From: Terrimonas pollutisoli
Lineage (GTDB): Bacteria; Bacteroidota; Bacteroidia; Chitinophagales; Chitinophagaceae
Length of the DNA stretch: 64,000 nt
Assembly: GCF_029360765.1 (NCBI RefSeq)
Contig: NZ_JARKNA010000004.1
Location: 62,001-126,000 of the forward strand
Direction: 5' to 3'
How positions within the stretch are numbered: position 1 is the stretch's first letter; the number at the start of each line of letters is the position of its first letter. Positions 47,001 to 55,664 of the stretch are shown one piece after another. A program made the translations under genes and the position numbers. Below the pieces are notes generated by a model. That model had not been told where the DNA came from and ran no database searches. It saw only the letters and a program-made list of their open reading frames with translations.

Positions 47001-47326
47001 CTGAAGAAGGAAATGTTTCAATTGCAATAAATCCAGGTGAAAATGAAACAGTAAACATTATTGTTTCTGATGACGGGATCGGTATTCCAAAAGAAAGCCA
47101 GGACAAAATTTTTACTGACTTTTACCAGGCCGATTCGGGGTCTGTTAAAAATATCGGATCGGGAATAGGACTTGCTTTTTCAAAAAGCCTGGTGGAATTA
47201 CACAAAGGAAAACTAAGTTTTACCAGCCAGATAAATCCCACTACAAATAAACAGGAAACCCGGTTTGTTGTTACCTTACTTCCCGGAAAAGAGCATTTTA
47301 ACGACAGTTATATGATCCGAGATTAA
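44048..47326 (+). CDS. Periplasmic-sensor histidine kinase (two-component regulator propeller + Y_Y_Y), HTCS sensor half
   Basis: 1092 residues. The first codon is TTG at 44048; no ATG occurs until codon 67 or so, which would remove the signal peptide ('LFGLIVVSLQAVVLCAQ'), so TTG is preferred. Residues about 35-690 are some fourteen propeller repeats, e.g. 'DAKGFIWVGTMDGLNRYDG'; then a Y_Y_Y domain to about 800. One membrane span follows ('WAYTLYVLFLLLLATGIIYF'). The kinase has H862 in 'HISHEIRTPLTLIVGP' and an ATPase domain with 'NLLSNALKFT', 'DDGIGIP' and 'GSGIGLAFS'. It ends there: the receiver and AraC domains usually fused in Bacteroidota hybrid sensors are in the next gene. Likely senses PUL 4 oligosaccharides. 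Confidence 0.95.
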   Translation: MQVSCKPSLLLKQVVRLFGLIVVSLQAVVLCAQTRLEFNHFTIENGLSSSSVLSITQDAKGFIWVGTMDGLNRYDGNKVKIFKSFYANNPKGANLKLTSLLADDQQIWIGTNNGLYLYNNHTDSFRVFYHQPLSKKSISDNVINSLYKDKAGVVWVSTGNGLTRVTKEGEAFVFLPFLLDNTEFSRINNVYVVIETESGRMMAGTDAGIVSFLPAGKNGSISDVRHMLQGKSVVSIAKDKQQNYWVGINGNGVLKLNRQWQQVRQYAQNNNEYPLLSNVIRKVYVDRKGRIWVGTLKGLNLIDPISGKAESYVSNANDPQTLYFNSIYDIFEDRQGNIWLATFFGGLNYVEAIAKPFKVYSSNGTQKSVSSNIISGIVEDQKKNLWIGTEAEGLNYFDRKANVFKWYKANGANKREALSSNLVKAVLIDKANNLWAGTYNGGVDVFNPAGHKLKEFGKSNGKNNNHSDKVLCLAKDHKNRVWIGTEDAGISIYDFQKNKVAEFESVYPGKKMPTIGINCLLEDSKRNMWIGTGHGLFMLEFASNKLIHFFQGNNEDQLQSDVINCLAEDKNGVIWIGTHVGLASFHLTQKKITIYTEASGLAGNKVVGIVADNQDNLWISTEKGINCFDAARAKFYLFNTYDGLPGNVFNFRSFFKDSKGHIYFGGYKGLVEFDPQQIKMNLEEPNVELTGLSINGETINSRDSSGILKQSIADVKELTLRYNQNVLTLDYAVLNFIKPLKNKSAYMLDGYNKSWVYTNDHHAVFTNLQPGKYRLLIKAANNDGVWNNESHMLTVKILPPPWKTWWAYTLYVLFLLLLATGIIYFFVSRTALKRKIRYEHMTNIKQQELHQMKVDFFTHISHEIRTPLTLIVGPAEMLQNVYAGNPTAKKMLATITSNAQRLLKLTNDLLDFRKADAGYTQLKIKTANIVEFVQSVFDKFTQVASEKKINFKFESEEKNIPVYFDPHHLEIVITNLLSNALKFTAEEGNVSIAINPGENETVNIIVSDDGIGIPKESQDKIFTDFYQADSGSVKNIGSGIGLAFSKSLVELHKGKLSFTSQINPTTNKQETRFVVTLLPGKEHFNDSYMIRD

Positions 47327-47349
47327 CCGACTTCCAATAAAACTGCTGT

Positions 47350-48102
47350 ATGAACCAAAACAGAATTTTAATTATAGAAGACACGGATGAAATAAGAGAG
47401 TTTGTAAAAATCTGTCTTGAAACAGATTACGCCGTGTTGGAAGCGGAGAATGGTTTGAAAGGCTGGGAGATTGCAGTATCAGAACTTCCCGACCTGATCA
47501 TTACGGATGTAATTATGCCTGAAATGGATGGCAATGAATTTTGTCGCAACCTGAAACAAGATGAACGTACCAGCCACATACCTGTAATAATGCTCACGGC
47601 AAAGATTGCAGTAGAGCAACAGCTCGAAGGGCTTGAAAGCGGTGCCGATGTATACCTTACCAAGCCATTTAGTATACAGGTTTTGCAAACTTATATCAGC
47701 AATTTGTTGAAGTCGAAAGAAGTACTAAGACAACGTTACAGCCAGAAAATATTTTTGCAACCATTGGATGTGGAAGTTGGAACCGTAGATAAAAAATTTA
47801 TGGAAAGGCTCATGAGTATTATAGAGCAGAACCTTAGTAAATCAGAATTTAATGTGCCTGATCTTGCAAAGGAAGTAGGGATGAGTAAAGCCGTTCTTTA
47901 TAAAAAGTTTAGTGCACTTGTAAAAATACCTATAGGTGAGTTTATAAAATCTATGCGGCTTAAAAAAGCAGCATTGCTTCTTACACATGATAAGATGAAC
48001 ATCTCCGAGGTAGCCTGGGAAGTGGGGTTTAGCGATCGCAAATACTTCAGCAAAGAATTTAAAAAGTTTTTCGGTAAATCGCCATCTGACTACCTGGGGT
48101 GA
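47350..48102 (+). CDS. Response regulator with AraC-type DNA-binding domain, HTCS output half
   Basis: 250 residues, ATG 23 bases after the kinase stop and in a different frame. Receiver domain about 1-120: acidic pocket 'IIEDTDE', phospho-acceptor D53 in 'LIITDVIMPEMDG', 'VIMLTAK' and 'LTKPF'. The AraC double helix-turn-helix covers about 150-248: 'VPDLAKEVGMSKAVLYKKF', 'NISEVAWEVGFSDRKYFSKE' and the end 'FKKFFGKSPSDYLG'. It is the exact C-terminal complement of a fused hybrid two-component system. It should bind upstream of the GH88/susC genes that follow. Confidence 0.95.
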   Translation: MNQNRILIIEDTDEIREFVKICLETDYAVLEAENGLKGWEIAVSELPDLIITDVIMPEMDGNEFCRNLKQDERTSHIPVIMLTAKIAVEQQLEGLESGADVYLTKPFSIQVLQTYISNLLKSKEVLRQRYSQKIFLQPLDVEVGTVDKKFMERLMSIIEQNLSKSEFNVPDLAKEVGMSKAVLYKKFSALVKIPIGEFIKSMRLKKAALLLTHDKMNISEVAWEVGFSDRKYFSKEFKKFFGKSPSDYLG

Positions 48103-48246
48103 TAATTAAAAATATCAAAAGGCCGCGCCGGAATAAAAAAATACCCCTTTTTTGAGATGTTTCTGCCCTCTCGGTATTCTCAGTAAATACAAGATTTGTA
48201 TATCCCGTTTTAAGTATTCATTAGTCACTTTTTAACGATTGACGAT

Positions 48247-49521
48247 ATGCAAATGAAAAAAAATCAATTCCTGAAGTTTGGGCTCCTGCTTATTGGTATT
48301 ATCCTCCTTTATGCTTTTATACCCAAGCCAAAATCTGAAAAAGATAAAGAGTTTGTCGGAAAAGTGTTTAGAACAGCAGAAAGGCAATATGCTGATATGC
48401 TGCTTCATTCTAAAGATTTTACTCAGTATCCTCGTACCATCGATAAAAATGGCCAGACGATGTATGTGCCAATATCCGACTGGACAGGTGGTTTTTTCCC
48501 AGGCTCTCTTTGGTATTTATATGAAGGAACAAAAGATACTTCATGGAAGAAGGAAGCTATTAAGTGGACCGAGAGCCTGGAAAACAATCAATATAATACC
48601 AGCCACCACGATCTTGGGTTCATGATGTATTGCAGCTATGGCAACGCTTACCGGGTTACAAAAAACGAAGATTATAAAAAAATACTCATTCAGTCGGCCA
48701 AGTCACTGGCCACAAGGTTTAATCCGAAAGTAGGGTGTATTGAATCGTGGAATTCCCGCCTGTCGTGGGATGGCCATACCATGTGGCATTTCCCGGTTAT
48801 TATCGATAATATGATGAACCTGGAACTGTTGTTTTTTGCTTCAAAAGTAACCGGTGATCCTTCGTACAGGAAAATTGCGATTCGCCATGCCGACGTAACA
48901 ATGGAAAATCATTTCCGCCCTGATTTCAGTTCGTACCATGTTGTAAACTACGATACACTTACTGGCAAAGTGTTAAACCGCCAAACCTGCCAGGGTTATG
49001 CCGACAATTCTACCTGGGCCAGGGGGCAGGCATGGGCCATTTACGGGTACACCATGACGTACAGGGAAACAGGCGACAAAAAGTATTTGAACCTGGCCAA
49101 AAAATTGGCCGATTTCTACATCAATCATCCCAACCTGCCAAAGGATAAAATACCCTATTGGGATTTTAATGTAAACCAGAAAGGATATAAGCCCGACTGG
49201 AAATATGACCCCAATAAACTGAGCTATGTACCAAGAGATGCGTCGGCCGCGGCCATCGTAGCTTCAGCATTGTTTGAATTAAGTAGTTACCTGGGCAAGC
49301 AAGGAAAAATGTACAACAATTTTGCTGTTGCCAGTTTAGCAAGTTTGGGTTCCAGGGAATATATGGCGGAACCCGGCTCTAACGGTTATTTCCTCCTAAA
49401 ACATTGTACGGGTAGTTTTCCGCATAACCAGGAAATAGACGTGCCGCTGGTATATGCCGATTACTATTATCTCGAAGCGTTGTTGCGTTACCGGCACTTA
49501 AACAAACAAAAGAAATCCTGA
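48247..49521 (+). CDS. GH88 unsaturated glucuronyl hydrolase
   Basis: 424 residues; hydrophobic N-terminus 'FGLLLIGIILLYAFIP' acts as signal or anchor (an alternative ATG lies at 48253). (alpha/alpha)6 barrel with the two conserved aspartates D122 in 'NTSHHDLGFMMYCSYG' and D187 in 'WHFPVIIDNMMNLELL'. 'YADNSTWARGQAWAIYGYTM' and 'IPYWDFN' are also typical. The enzyme hydrates the 4,5-double bond left on the uronic acid by a polysaccharide lyase and so opens the sugar. Its presence predicts lyases in the same PUL; the beta-helix protein at 55665 and the toroid gene at 63020 are the candidates. First gene of PUL 4, 58 bases before susC. Confidence 0.95.
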   Translation: MQMKKNQFLKFGLLLIGIILLYAFIPKPKSEKDKEFVGKVFRTAERQYADMLLHSKDFTQYPRTIDKNGQTMYVPISDWTGGFFPGSLWYLYEGTKDTSWKKEAIKWTESLENNQYNTSHHDLGFMMYCSYGNAYRVTKNEDYKKILIQSAKSLATRFNPKVGCIESWNSRLSWDGHTMWHFPVIIDNMMNLELLFFASKVTGDPSYRKIAIRHADVTMENHFRPDFSSYHVVNYDTLTGKVLNRQTCQGYADNSTWARGQAWAIYGYTMTYRETGDKKYLNLAKKLADFYINHPNLPKDKIPYWDFNVNQKGYKPDWKYDPNKLSYVPRDASAAAIVASALFELSSYLGKQGKMYNNFAVASLASLGSREYMAEPGSNGYFLLKHCTGSFPHNQEIDVPLVYADYYYLEALLRYRHLNKQKKS

Positions 49522-49579
49522 GAATACCAAATTCTATAATAACTGCGAAGTAAAAAATTATTACCCCACTAAAAATTAA

Positions 49580-52500
49580 ATGATGAGAAACTGGTTACTT
49601 GCTTGTATTATGCTTTTGAGCAGTGCTGCTTTTGCTCAAAAGACAGTTAACGGAACCGTAACAGGTCCCGATGGGAAACCATTGGAGAATATTACAGTTA
49701 TCCAAAAGGGAACAAAAGTTGCCACAATAACCAACAGCCGTGGCGCTTATTCCATAACAGTTAGCGGTACCAACCCGCTCCTTGTATTCAGCTCGGTTGG
49801 ATATGCTCAACGAGAACTTTCGCCCGGGAACAATGCTACCCTGGATGTTGTGTTGCAATTAAAAGTTGCAGAGTCGGAAGAAGTAGTGGTTATCGGCTAT
49901 GGCACTGTAAAAAAGAAAGACCTTACCGGCTCGGTGGGCAAGGTGAATATGGGTGATATTAATAAGGCGCCTGTTCGTTCGTTTGATGAAGCCTTGGCAG
50001 GCCGTTCATCGGGTGTGCAGGTATCATCCAATGATGGTCAGCCGGGTTCAGGTATCAGCATTGTGGTAAGAGGTAACAATTCCGTTACCCAGGATAATTC
50101 ACCACTGTATGTTGTGGATGGTTTCCCCATTGAAAATTCAAATAATAACACGATCAATCCAACCGATATTGAATCAATTGAAGTGTTGAAAGATGCGTCA
50201 GCTACAGCTATCTATGGTGCAAGAGGCGCTAATGGGGTTATAATCATTACAACTAAAAAGGGGAAAGAAGGCCCGCCCGTAATTACATTCAATGCTTCTT
50301 ATGGCGTTCAGAATGTAAATAAAAAAATGGATTTACTAAGCGCTTACGAATATGTGAGGTATCAATTGGAATCAGATCCTGCACTACTTCCTGGCTCCGG
50401 CTCATCTTCACAAACTCCAACCCAAATATATCTTTCTAATGGAAAAACGTTAGAGGATTATAAAACAGCAAAAGCTTTTGATTGGCAAGATGCCGTTTTA
50501 CGCAGGGCTCCAATGGCCAATTACAATTTGTCTGTTTCCGGAGGTTCCAAACAAACAAAATATGCTATTTCCGGTTCTTTACTCGATCAGCAAGGGATAC
50601 TCATTAATTCAGGATATAAACGCTACCAGGGAAGATTGGTATTGGATCAAACCATTAACAGCAAATTGAAAATTGGGATCAATGCCAACTACAGTAGTTT
50701 GCTCCAATCAGGTATCAGCCCAAGCCAAAGTGTTTTCAGTGCCAGCCATAATTTAATGGTTGCCATTTGGGGAGCAAGACCGGTTTCGCCCGATATTGAT
50801 GATCCGGAAGATATGATGTTTGATCCTACAATTAACTCAGCTGTTGATTACCGTGTGAATCCCGTAATTAATCAAAAAAACCTCGTTAGAAATAACCGAC
50901 TTAAAAACTTTACGGTAAATGCCTATGCCGAATATGCAATTTTACCTGAACTTAAATTACGTATTACCGGCGGCTTAGTAGAAAACAACGGACAGAATGA
51001 GCTGTTTAATAATTCCAAAACGCAATATGGTAATCCACGCTCAAATGATGGCGTAAATGGTTCCATCGTTTTTCCAAAAAGCAGTTCATGGTTAAATGAA
51101 AATACACTGAACTGGAACAAAGTGATCCGTAAATTACATACACTAAATGTTGTTGCGGGCTTTACTGCACAGGCTGGTAAGTCCTCATCCTATGGAATGA
51201 GAGCAACCCAACTTCCCAACGAAGAACTTGGATTGAGCGGATTGGATGAAGGTATTCTCCAACCTATTTCTGCAAGCAGTTCTTTATGGTCAATGGCTTC
51301 TTATCTCGGAAGAGTTAACTATAGTTATAAATCAAAGTACTTATTTACAGCTTCATTCAGGGCTGACGGATCATCTAAATTTTCATCAAATAACAAATGG
51401 AGCTATTTTCCTTCTGCCGCTGTTTCATGGCGTTTTTCACAGGAAAATTTCCTGAAGGAAAGCAATGTTTTGTCGGATGGTAAATTAAGATTTAGCTATG
51501 GTCAAACAGGCAACAACAGGGTTAACGATTTTGCCTATCTCACGATGATGCGTGTAACTAATCCGCTTTACGTGTTTAATAATAGCTACCAGCCGGGTGT
51601 TGAAGCAACGCAATTAGGTAATGAAGATCTGCGCTGGGAAAATACCCGTCAAACTGATTTGGGTATTGATCTTGGTTTTTTTGATCAGCGTATTACATTA
51701 ACCGCCGATGCATACAGAAAAACTACCCCTGATCTGTTGCTGAATGCAGACCTTCCAACGTCTACCGGATTTACCACTGTATTTAAAAATGTTGGTAGTG
51801 TTCGAAACCAAGGACTCGAGTTTACTCTTAATACCGTGAATATCAGGAAAGCTGATTTTTCCTGGAACTCAAGCTTCAATATTTCCTTTAACAAAAGTGA
51901 GGTGTTAAAACTTGCCGAAGATCAGGAAGCTCTTTTAAGTAACATCAATTGGGATCAGCATTGGAGAAGTACGCCTGCTTATATTGCTAAACTGGGTATG
52001 CCTTTGGGTATGATGTATGGATTTATTTGGGATGGCGTTTACACATATGATGATTTCGACATATCAGGTACTGGTGGATATATGTTAAAAGACAACATAA
52101 CTACCAATGGAAACAGCAGAGATAAAATTCAACCAGGCGATATTAAATACAGAGATATCAATGGCGACAAGACTATAAATGCAAACGATTATACTGTTAT
52201 TGGTCGTGGATTACCTGTTCACTACGGTGGGTTTACCAACAATTTCACTTACAAGGATTTTGATCTGAATATTTTCTTTCAATGGTCTTATGGTAATGAT
52301 ATTTTAAATGGCAATCTTATCTACTTTGGAGCTAATGAAGGACACACAAGCAGAAATCTGTTTGCCTTTTACAAAGATCGCTGGACACCTCAAAATCCAA
52401 ACTCCAACCTCCCACGTTTAAAAGGCTACAGAGGTGGGGGATATTCTTCATACATGGTGGAAGACGGTTCATACCTGCGCTTAAAAACCATATCATTAGG

Positions 52501-52708
52501 TTATAATGTAAACAGCAAATTGTTACAGAAAGTTAAGGTAAGAAGCCTGAGAGCTTATGTTTCAGCGCAAAATTTATTAACCTGGACAAAGTACACAGGT
52601 CTTGATCCGGAAGTGAGTGCATATAATTCAGCGCTTACGCCAGGGTTTGATTTTTCAACTTACCCTCGTGCAAAAACAATTACGTTCGGTTTAAACCTGT
52701 CATTCTAA
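49580..52708 (+). CDS. SusC-like TonB-dependent transporter without STN domain, PUL 4
   Basis: 1042 residues, about 130 shorter than the PUL 2 and PUL 3 transporters because it lacks the STN domain. Signal 'LLACIMLLSSAAFAQ' leads straight into the carboxypeptidase-regulatory-like domain 'VNGTVTGPDGKPLENITVIQ'. Then the SusC signature 'EEVVVIGYGTVKK', plug ('ATAIYGARGANGVIIITTKKG') and barrel, ending 'AKTITFGLNLSF'. Without STN it cannot signal through a FecR, in agreement with the two-component system placed upstream. Outer-membrane importer for the sulfated, uronic-acid-containing oligosaccharides of PUL 4 (substrate inferred from the enzymes). Confidence 0.97.
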   Translation: MMRNWLLACIMLLSSAAFAQKTVNGTVTGPDGKPLENITVIQKGTKVATITNSRGAYSITVSGTNPLLVFSSVGYAQRELSPGNNATLDVVLQLKVAESEEVVVIGYGTVKKKDLTGSVGKVNMGDINKAPVRSFDEALAGRSSGVQVSSNDGQPGSGISIVVRGNNSVTQDNSPLYVVDGFPIENSNNNTINPTDIESIEVLKDASATAIYGARGANGVIIITTKKGKEGPPVITFNASYGVQNVNKKMDLLSAYEYVRYQLESDPALLPGSGSSSQTPTQIYLSNGKTLEDYKTAKAFDWQDAVLRRAPMANYNLSVSGGSKQTKYAISGSLLDQQGILINSGYKRYQGRLVLDQTINSKLKIGINANYSSLLQSGISPSQSVFSASHNLMVAIWGARPVSPDIDDPEDMMFDPTINSAVDYRVNPVINQKNLVRNNRLKNFTVNAYAEYAILPELKLRITGGLVENNGQNELFNNSKTQYGNPRSNDGVNGSIVFPKSSSWLNENTLNWNKVIRKLHTLNVVAGFTAQAGKSSSYGMRATQLPNEELGLSGLDEGILQPISASSSLWSMASYLGRVNYSYKSKYLFTASFRADGSSKFSSNNKWSYFPSAAVSWRFSQENFLKESNVLSDGKLRFSYGQTGNNRVNDFAYLTMMRVTNPLYVFNNSYQPGVEATQLGNEDLRWENTRQTDLGIDLGFFDQRITLTADAYRKTTPDLLLNADLPTSTGFTTVFKNVGSVRNQGLEFTLNTVNIRKADFSWNSSFNISFNKSEVLKLAEDQEALLSNINWDQHWRSTPAYIAKLGMPLGMMYGFIWDGVYTYDDFDISGTGGYMLKDNITTNGNSRDKIQPGDIKYRDINGDKTINANDYTVIGRGLPVHYGGFTNNFTYKDFDLNIFFQWSYGNDILNGNLIYFGANEGHTSRNLFAFYKDRWTPQNPNSNLPRLKGYRGGGYSSYMVEDGSYLRLKTISLGYNVNSKLLQKVKVRSLRAYVSAQNLLTWTKYTGLDPEVSAYNSALTPGFDFSTYPRAKTITFGLNLSF

Positions 52709-52728
52709 TTTTTTAAAAAAAGTATAGT

Positions 52729-54366
52729 ATGAAAAAGCTTTTATATATATCGTTAATTGCCATATTGGCGCTGGGCCTGGGAGGTTGTAAAAAATTTCTC
52801 GACACTAAACCCACAGACACATTAACCCCACAGGAATACTACGGCAGTGAAGCAAAACTTACTGCTGCCTTGGCCGGCGTTTACGACCAGTTAGGAAATG
52901 AAAATGGAATGTACGGCAGCGCTATGATTACCGAATTTGATTATAGTGATGAATCATGGGGCGGTTTTGCAACAACAACAACAGGTATGTCGGTTTACAA
53001 TTTTGATTTTACTAACCCACGCATTGCCGATCTGTGGAAAAGCTGTTACATTGGTATTGACAGAGCAAACCGGTTAATAGAAAATATCAATATTGCATCA
53101 ATGGATAGCACAGCAAGAGAAGCTATTCTGGGTGAAGCATTGTTTCTAAGAGGCTACTATTATTTTACATTGGTTACCCGTTTTGGCGGAGTGCCAATGC
53201 GCTTAACAGCCATTACCTCACCGGCCGATGCACAATTGCCCCGCACACCTGTTCAGGAAGTGTATGCGCAAATCTTAAATGACATGAAGGCTGCAGAGGC
53301 TAAAGTACTTCCGATGTATTCAACTGCCAGCAGGGTTTATAAAACAGTTGTGCAGGGTATGTTAGCAAGGGTCTGCCTGCATATGGCAGGTTACCCGGTA
53401 AATGATCAGAGCAAATACGCAGAAGCGCTTGAATGGGCGAAAAAAGTAAAAGCTTCAAACCAGCATTCGTTGAATATGTACATTGATCCGAAGTACGTCA
53501 ACTTCGATCCTAAATTTACCCCTACTTCTCCTTATAGTCAGATTTTTATTAATCAGGCACAAGATCTTTACGATGTAAAAGAAAGCATGTGGGAGGTTGA
53601 ATTTAAAGGGAACAGGACTGATGGTTTTAATGAAAACGGCAGAATAGGTAACAACATCGGTATTATCTTTCAACCTGCTGCTGGTACTGCTCTCGAAAGA
53701 GACAGTGGTTTTTGCTGGGGTTTGGTGAAGGTAACAGGAGTGCTGTATAACCTATATGGAACAAAAGATACACTACGGAGAGACTGGGCAATCGGCAATT
53801 ATTCAATTAACAGGCTCACAGGTATAAGAACCCCGCTTTTAGCTTCAAATAAGCACGGCCGTTACCCCGGCAAATGGAGAAGATCATTTGAATTAGTAAC
53901 TCCAAAAAACAAGAATTATACGCCCATCAACTTTCCCTTATTACGCTATGCAGATGTATTGCTCATGCTTGCTGAAGCAGAGAACCAGGTAAATGGTCCT
54001 ACCCTTGAAGCTTATGAAGCGGTAAATATGGTAAGAAGAAGAGCGTTTAATGCTGCTTCTTTATCTGAACCTAATATAAATGCAGATGCACCTGCCGGGC
54101 TTGATAAAGCATCGTTTCAACAATTTATTGAAGACGAACGTGCACGTGAATTATGTTTTGAATCGTTAAGAAAATTAGATCTCATCCGCTGGAACAAATT
54201 TGTTAGCCGTATGAAAGATGTGAGTGCCGATTTCACTGCAAATGGTGGCGGCAATGCCTATGGTAGTCTTGCTGGCAGAAATGTTAACCAACGTCATTTG
54301 TTATTTCCCATACCCGCCGCAGAAATATTACTCAACAAGAAGTTAACGCAAAACCCGGGTTGGTAA
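52729..54366 (+). CDS. SusD-like surface glycan-binding lipoprotein, PUL 4
   Basis: 545 residues, 20 bases after susC. Lipoprotein signal 'IAILALGLGGCKKF'. SusD markers: 'ILGEALFLRGYYYFTLVTRF', 'PLLRYADVLLMLAEAENQV', 'FIEDERARELCFESLRKLDL' and end 'HLLFPIPAAEILL...NPGW'. It caps the PUL 4 SusC. The following DUF5017-like lipoprotein starts 41 bases later, so the three surface proteins form one unit. Confidence 0.95.
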   Translation: MKKLLYISLIAILALGLGGCKKFLDTKPTDTLTPQEYYGSEAKLTAALAGVYDQLGNENGMYGSAMITEFDYSDESWGGFATTTTGMSVYNFDFTNPRIADLWKSCYIGIDRANRLIENINIASMDSTAREAILGEALFLRGYYYFTLVTRFGGVPMRLTAITSPADAQLPRTPVQEVYAQILNDMKAAEAKVLPMYSTASRVYKTVVQGMLARVCLHMAGYPVNDQSKYAEALEWAKKVKASNQHSLNMYIDPKYVNFDPKFTPTSPYSQIFINQAQDLYDVKESMWEVEFKGNRTDGFNENGRIGNNIGIIFQPAAGTALERDSGFCWGLVKVTGVLYNLYGTKDTLRRDWAIGNYSINRLTGIRTPLLASNKHGRYPGKWRRSFELVTPKNKNYTPINFPLLRYADVLLMLAEAENQVNGPTLEAYEAVNMVRRRAFNAASLSEPNINADAPAGLDKASFQQFIEDERARELCFESLRKLDLIRWNKFVSRMKDVSADFTANGGGNAYGSLAGRNVNQRHLLFPIPAAEILLNKKLTQNPGW

Positions 54367-54407
54367 CTAAACCTTGCACCTCCATTTTTAAAAAAAAACT
54401 ATTTAAA

Positions 54408-55334
54408 ATGCGCATAAATTATATAGTGGCTATAGCCGGATTATTTTTCCTGGCCTCATGCAGCAAGGAAATTAAATTAGAACCAGTATCATTCAACGTT
54501 GTTGCCGATAGTGCTTCTTACAATGCAGGAAGCAAAACGACATTCAATTTTTCAGGTAAACCTAATTACATTTCTTTTTATTCGGGTGAACCTGGCCAAA
54601 GATTCGAATTTAAAGACAGAGAAACAGCTAATGGCATTCCTTTATTAAGTTTCACTTCGCAACTAGATACAGGCACACAAACGAATACGCTGAAGTTGAT
54701 GATCACCTCTGATCTTAATGGATTTATTGATTCGGCGTCAATCGTAAATGCACCTTGGACAGATATCAGTAATCGTGCAGTATGGGCAACCAATGCAACT
54801 GCACTTGGTTCCGGCAATGTTGACTTGTCTGATTTTGCTGCAGCTGACAAACCTGTCTATATTGCTTTCAAATACAAGGCAGCAGCAGGTTCAATTCAAA
54901 ATAAGTGGACACTGACAAAGTTTTCTCTGCGCAACTCTTTGAGTGATGGCACTTCCTATCTTATTGATTCAGTTCCTACCATAACAACAGCCACTAATTA
55001 TGGTAATACCAGCAATCTTCCTGTATGGGTGGGACAAAAAACAGTTGGTTCCACTACCGCATTTGATGTAAAAGCAATAATGATTGTTGCAGGTGAAACT
55101 TCTGCTGCAACAGCAACCAATGATGTAGAAGCATGGTTTGTTACAGGTCCGGTTAACTTGAAAAAGGTAACTCCTGATGCTGGGGTTCCTATTCAAACTA
55201 TTGTCAACTATATGCCATCCTATACATATACTTATTCAAAGAGTGGCACGTATGAAGCGGTATTTGTAGCAAGTAATCAAAATGTTAATGCGGCTTCAAA
55301 TACCGTGAAAAAAGTTGCTATTACTATTAACTAA
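54408..55334 (+). CDS. DUF5017-like surface lipoprotein, probable glycan-binding
   Basis: 308 residues from the ATG at 54408, chosen because it gives the lipoprotein signal 'IVAIAGLFFLASCSKE'; the longer frame overlaps the susD stop. The N-terminal Ig-like domain has the family phrase 'NAGSKTTFNFSGKPNYISFY' then 'SGEPGQRFEFKDRE'. The middle is a beta-sandwich ('AADKPVYIAFKYKAAAG'), and the C-terminus a PKD-like strand set ('YTYSKSGTYEAVFVASN'). Proteins with DUF5017 sit after SusD in many PULs in the SusE/SusF position and are thought to bind glycan. No enzyme motif. A hairpin follows at 55391. Confidence 0.8.
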   Translation: MRINYIVAIAGLFFLASCSKEIKLEPVSFNVVADSASYNAGSKTTFNFSGKPNYISFYSGEPGQRFEFKDRETANGIPLLSFTSQLDTGTQTNTLKLMITSDLNGFIDSASIVNAPWTDISNRAVWATNATALGSGNVDLSDFAAADKPVYIAFKYKAAAGSIQNKWTLTKFSLRNSLSDGTSYLIDSVPTITTATNYGNTSNLPVWVGQKTVGSTTAFDVKAIMIVAGETSAATATNDVEAWFVTGPVNLKKVTPDAGVPIQTIVNYMPSYTYTYSKSGTYEAVFVASNQNVNAASNTVKKVAITIN

Positions 55335-55664
55335 ACTAATAGTTCAACAACGGCCTTTTTAAAAGACATACTTAATAACAACGAATATATAGGCTTCAAT
55401 GTCAACTAAAAGGTGATATTGAAGCCTGTATTTATTTACGTCATTTACTTGTTTGTAAAACACCGCATCATTCTATCAATCAGCCGTCCGGTTTAGAAAG
55501 AGGGTGTTTTGTTTTAATATTTTTTCATAATTATCTAAATGAAAAAAAAGATTGAGCTTACTTTGTCTTAGGGGAAATTTCGGCAAGCCGGTAACAGTAG
55601 TGATTGATAAATAACAGCATTTTACATTGTAATATTTTTATTAAGAAGTACTAAACGTTTTTTT
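55335..55664. other. 330-base gap separating surface proteins from PUL 4 enzymes
   Basis: No gene. Contains a hairpin with a 10-bp stem AGGCTTCAAT (55391-55400) / ATTGAAGCCT (55418-55427), followed by a T-rich but interrupted stretch, a likely terminator of the SusCD-DUF5017 transcript. The 200 bases after it are AT-rich leader; TACTTTG at 55559-55565 is one base short of a -7 consensus. Confidence 0.55.
55391..55434 (+). terminator. Probable terminator after the DUF5017-like gene
   Basis: A 10-bp perfect stem with extra partial pairing inside and a TGTATTTATTT tail. Well placed 57 bases after the stop; the T-run is imperfect. Confidence 0.55.

Noticed and set aside
44048..48102. Frameshifted fused hybrid sensor
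   Set aside because: Both halves have complete domains, the regulator has its own ATG and a 23-base spacer, and no coding-like sequence links them.
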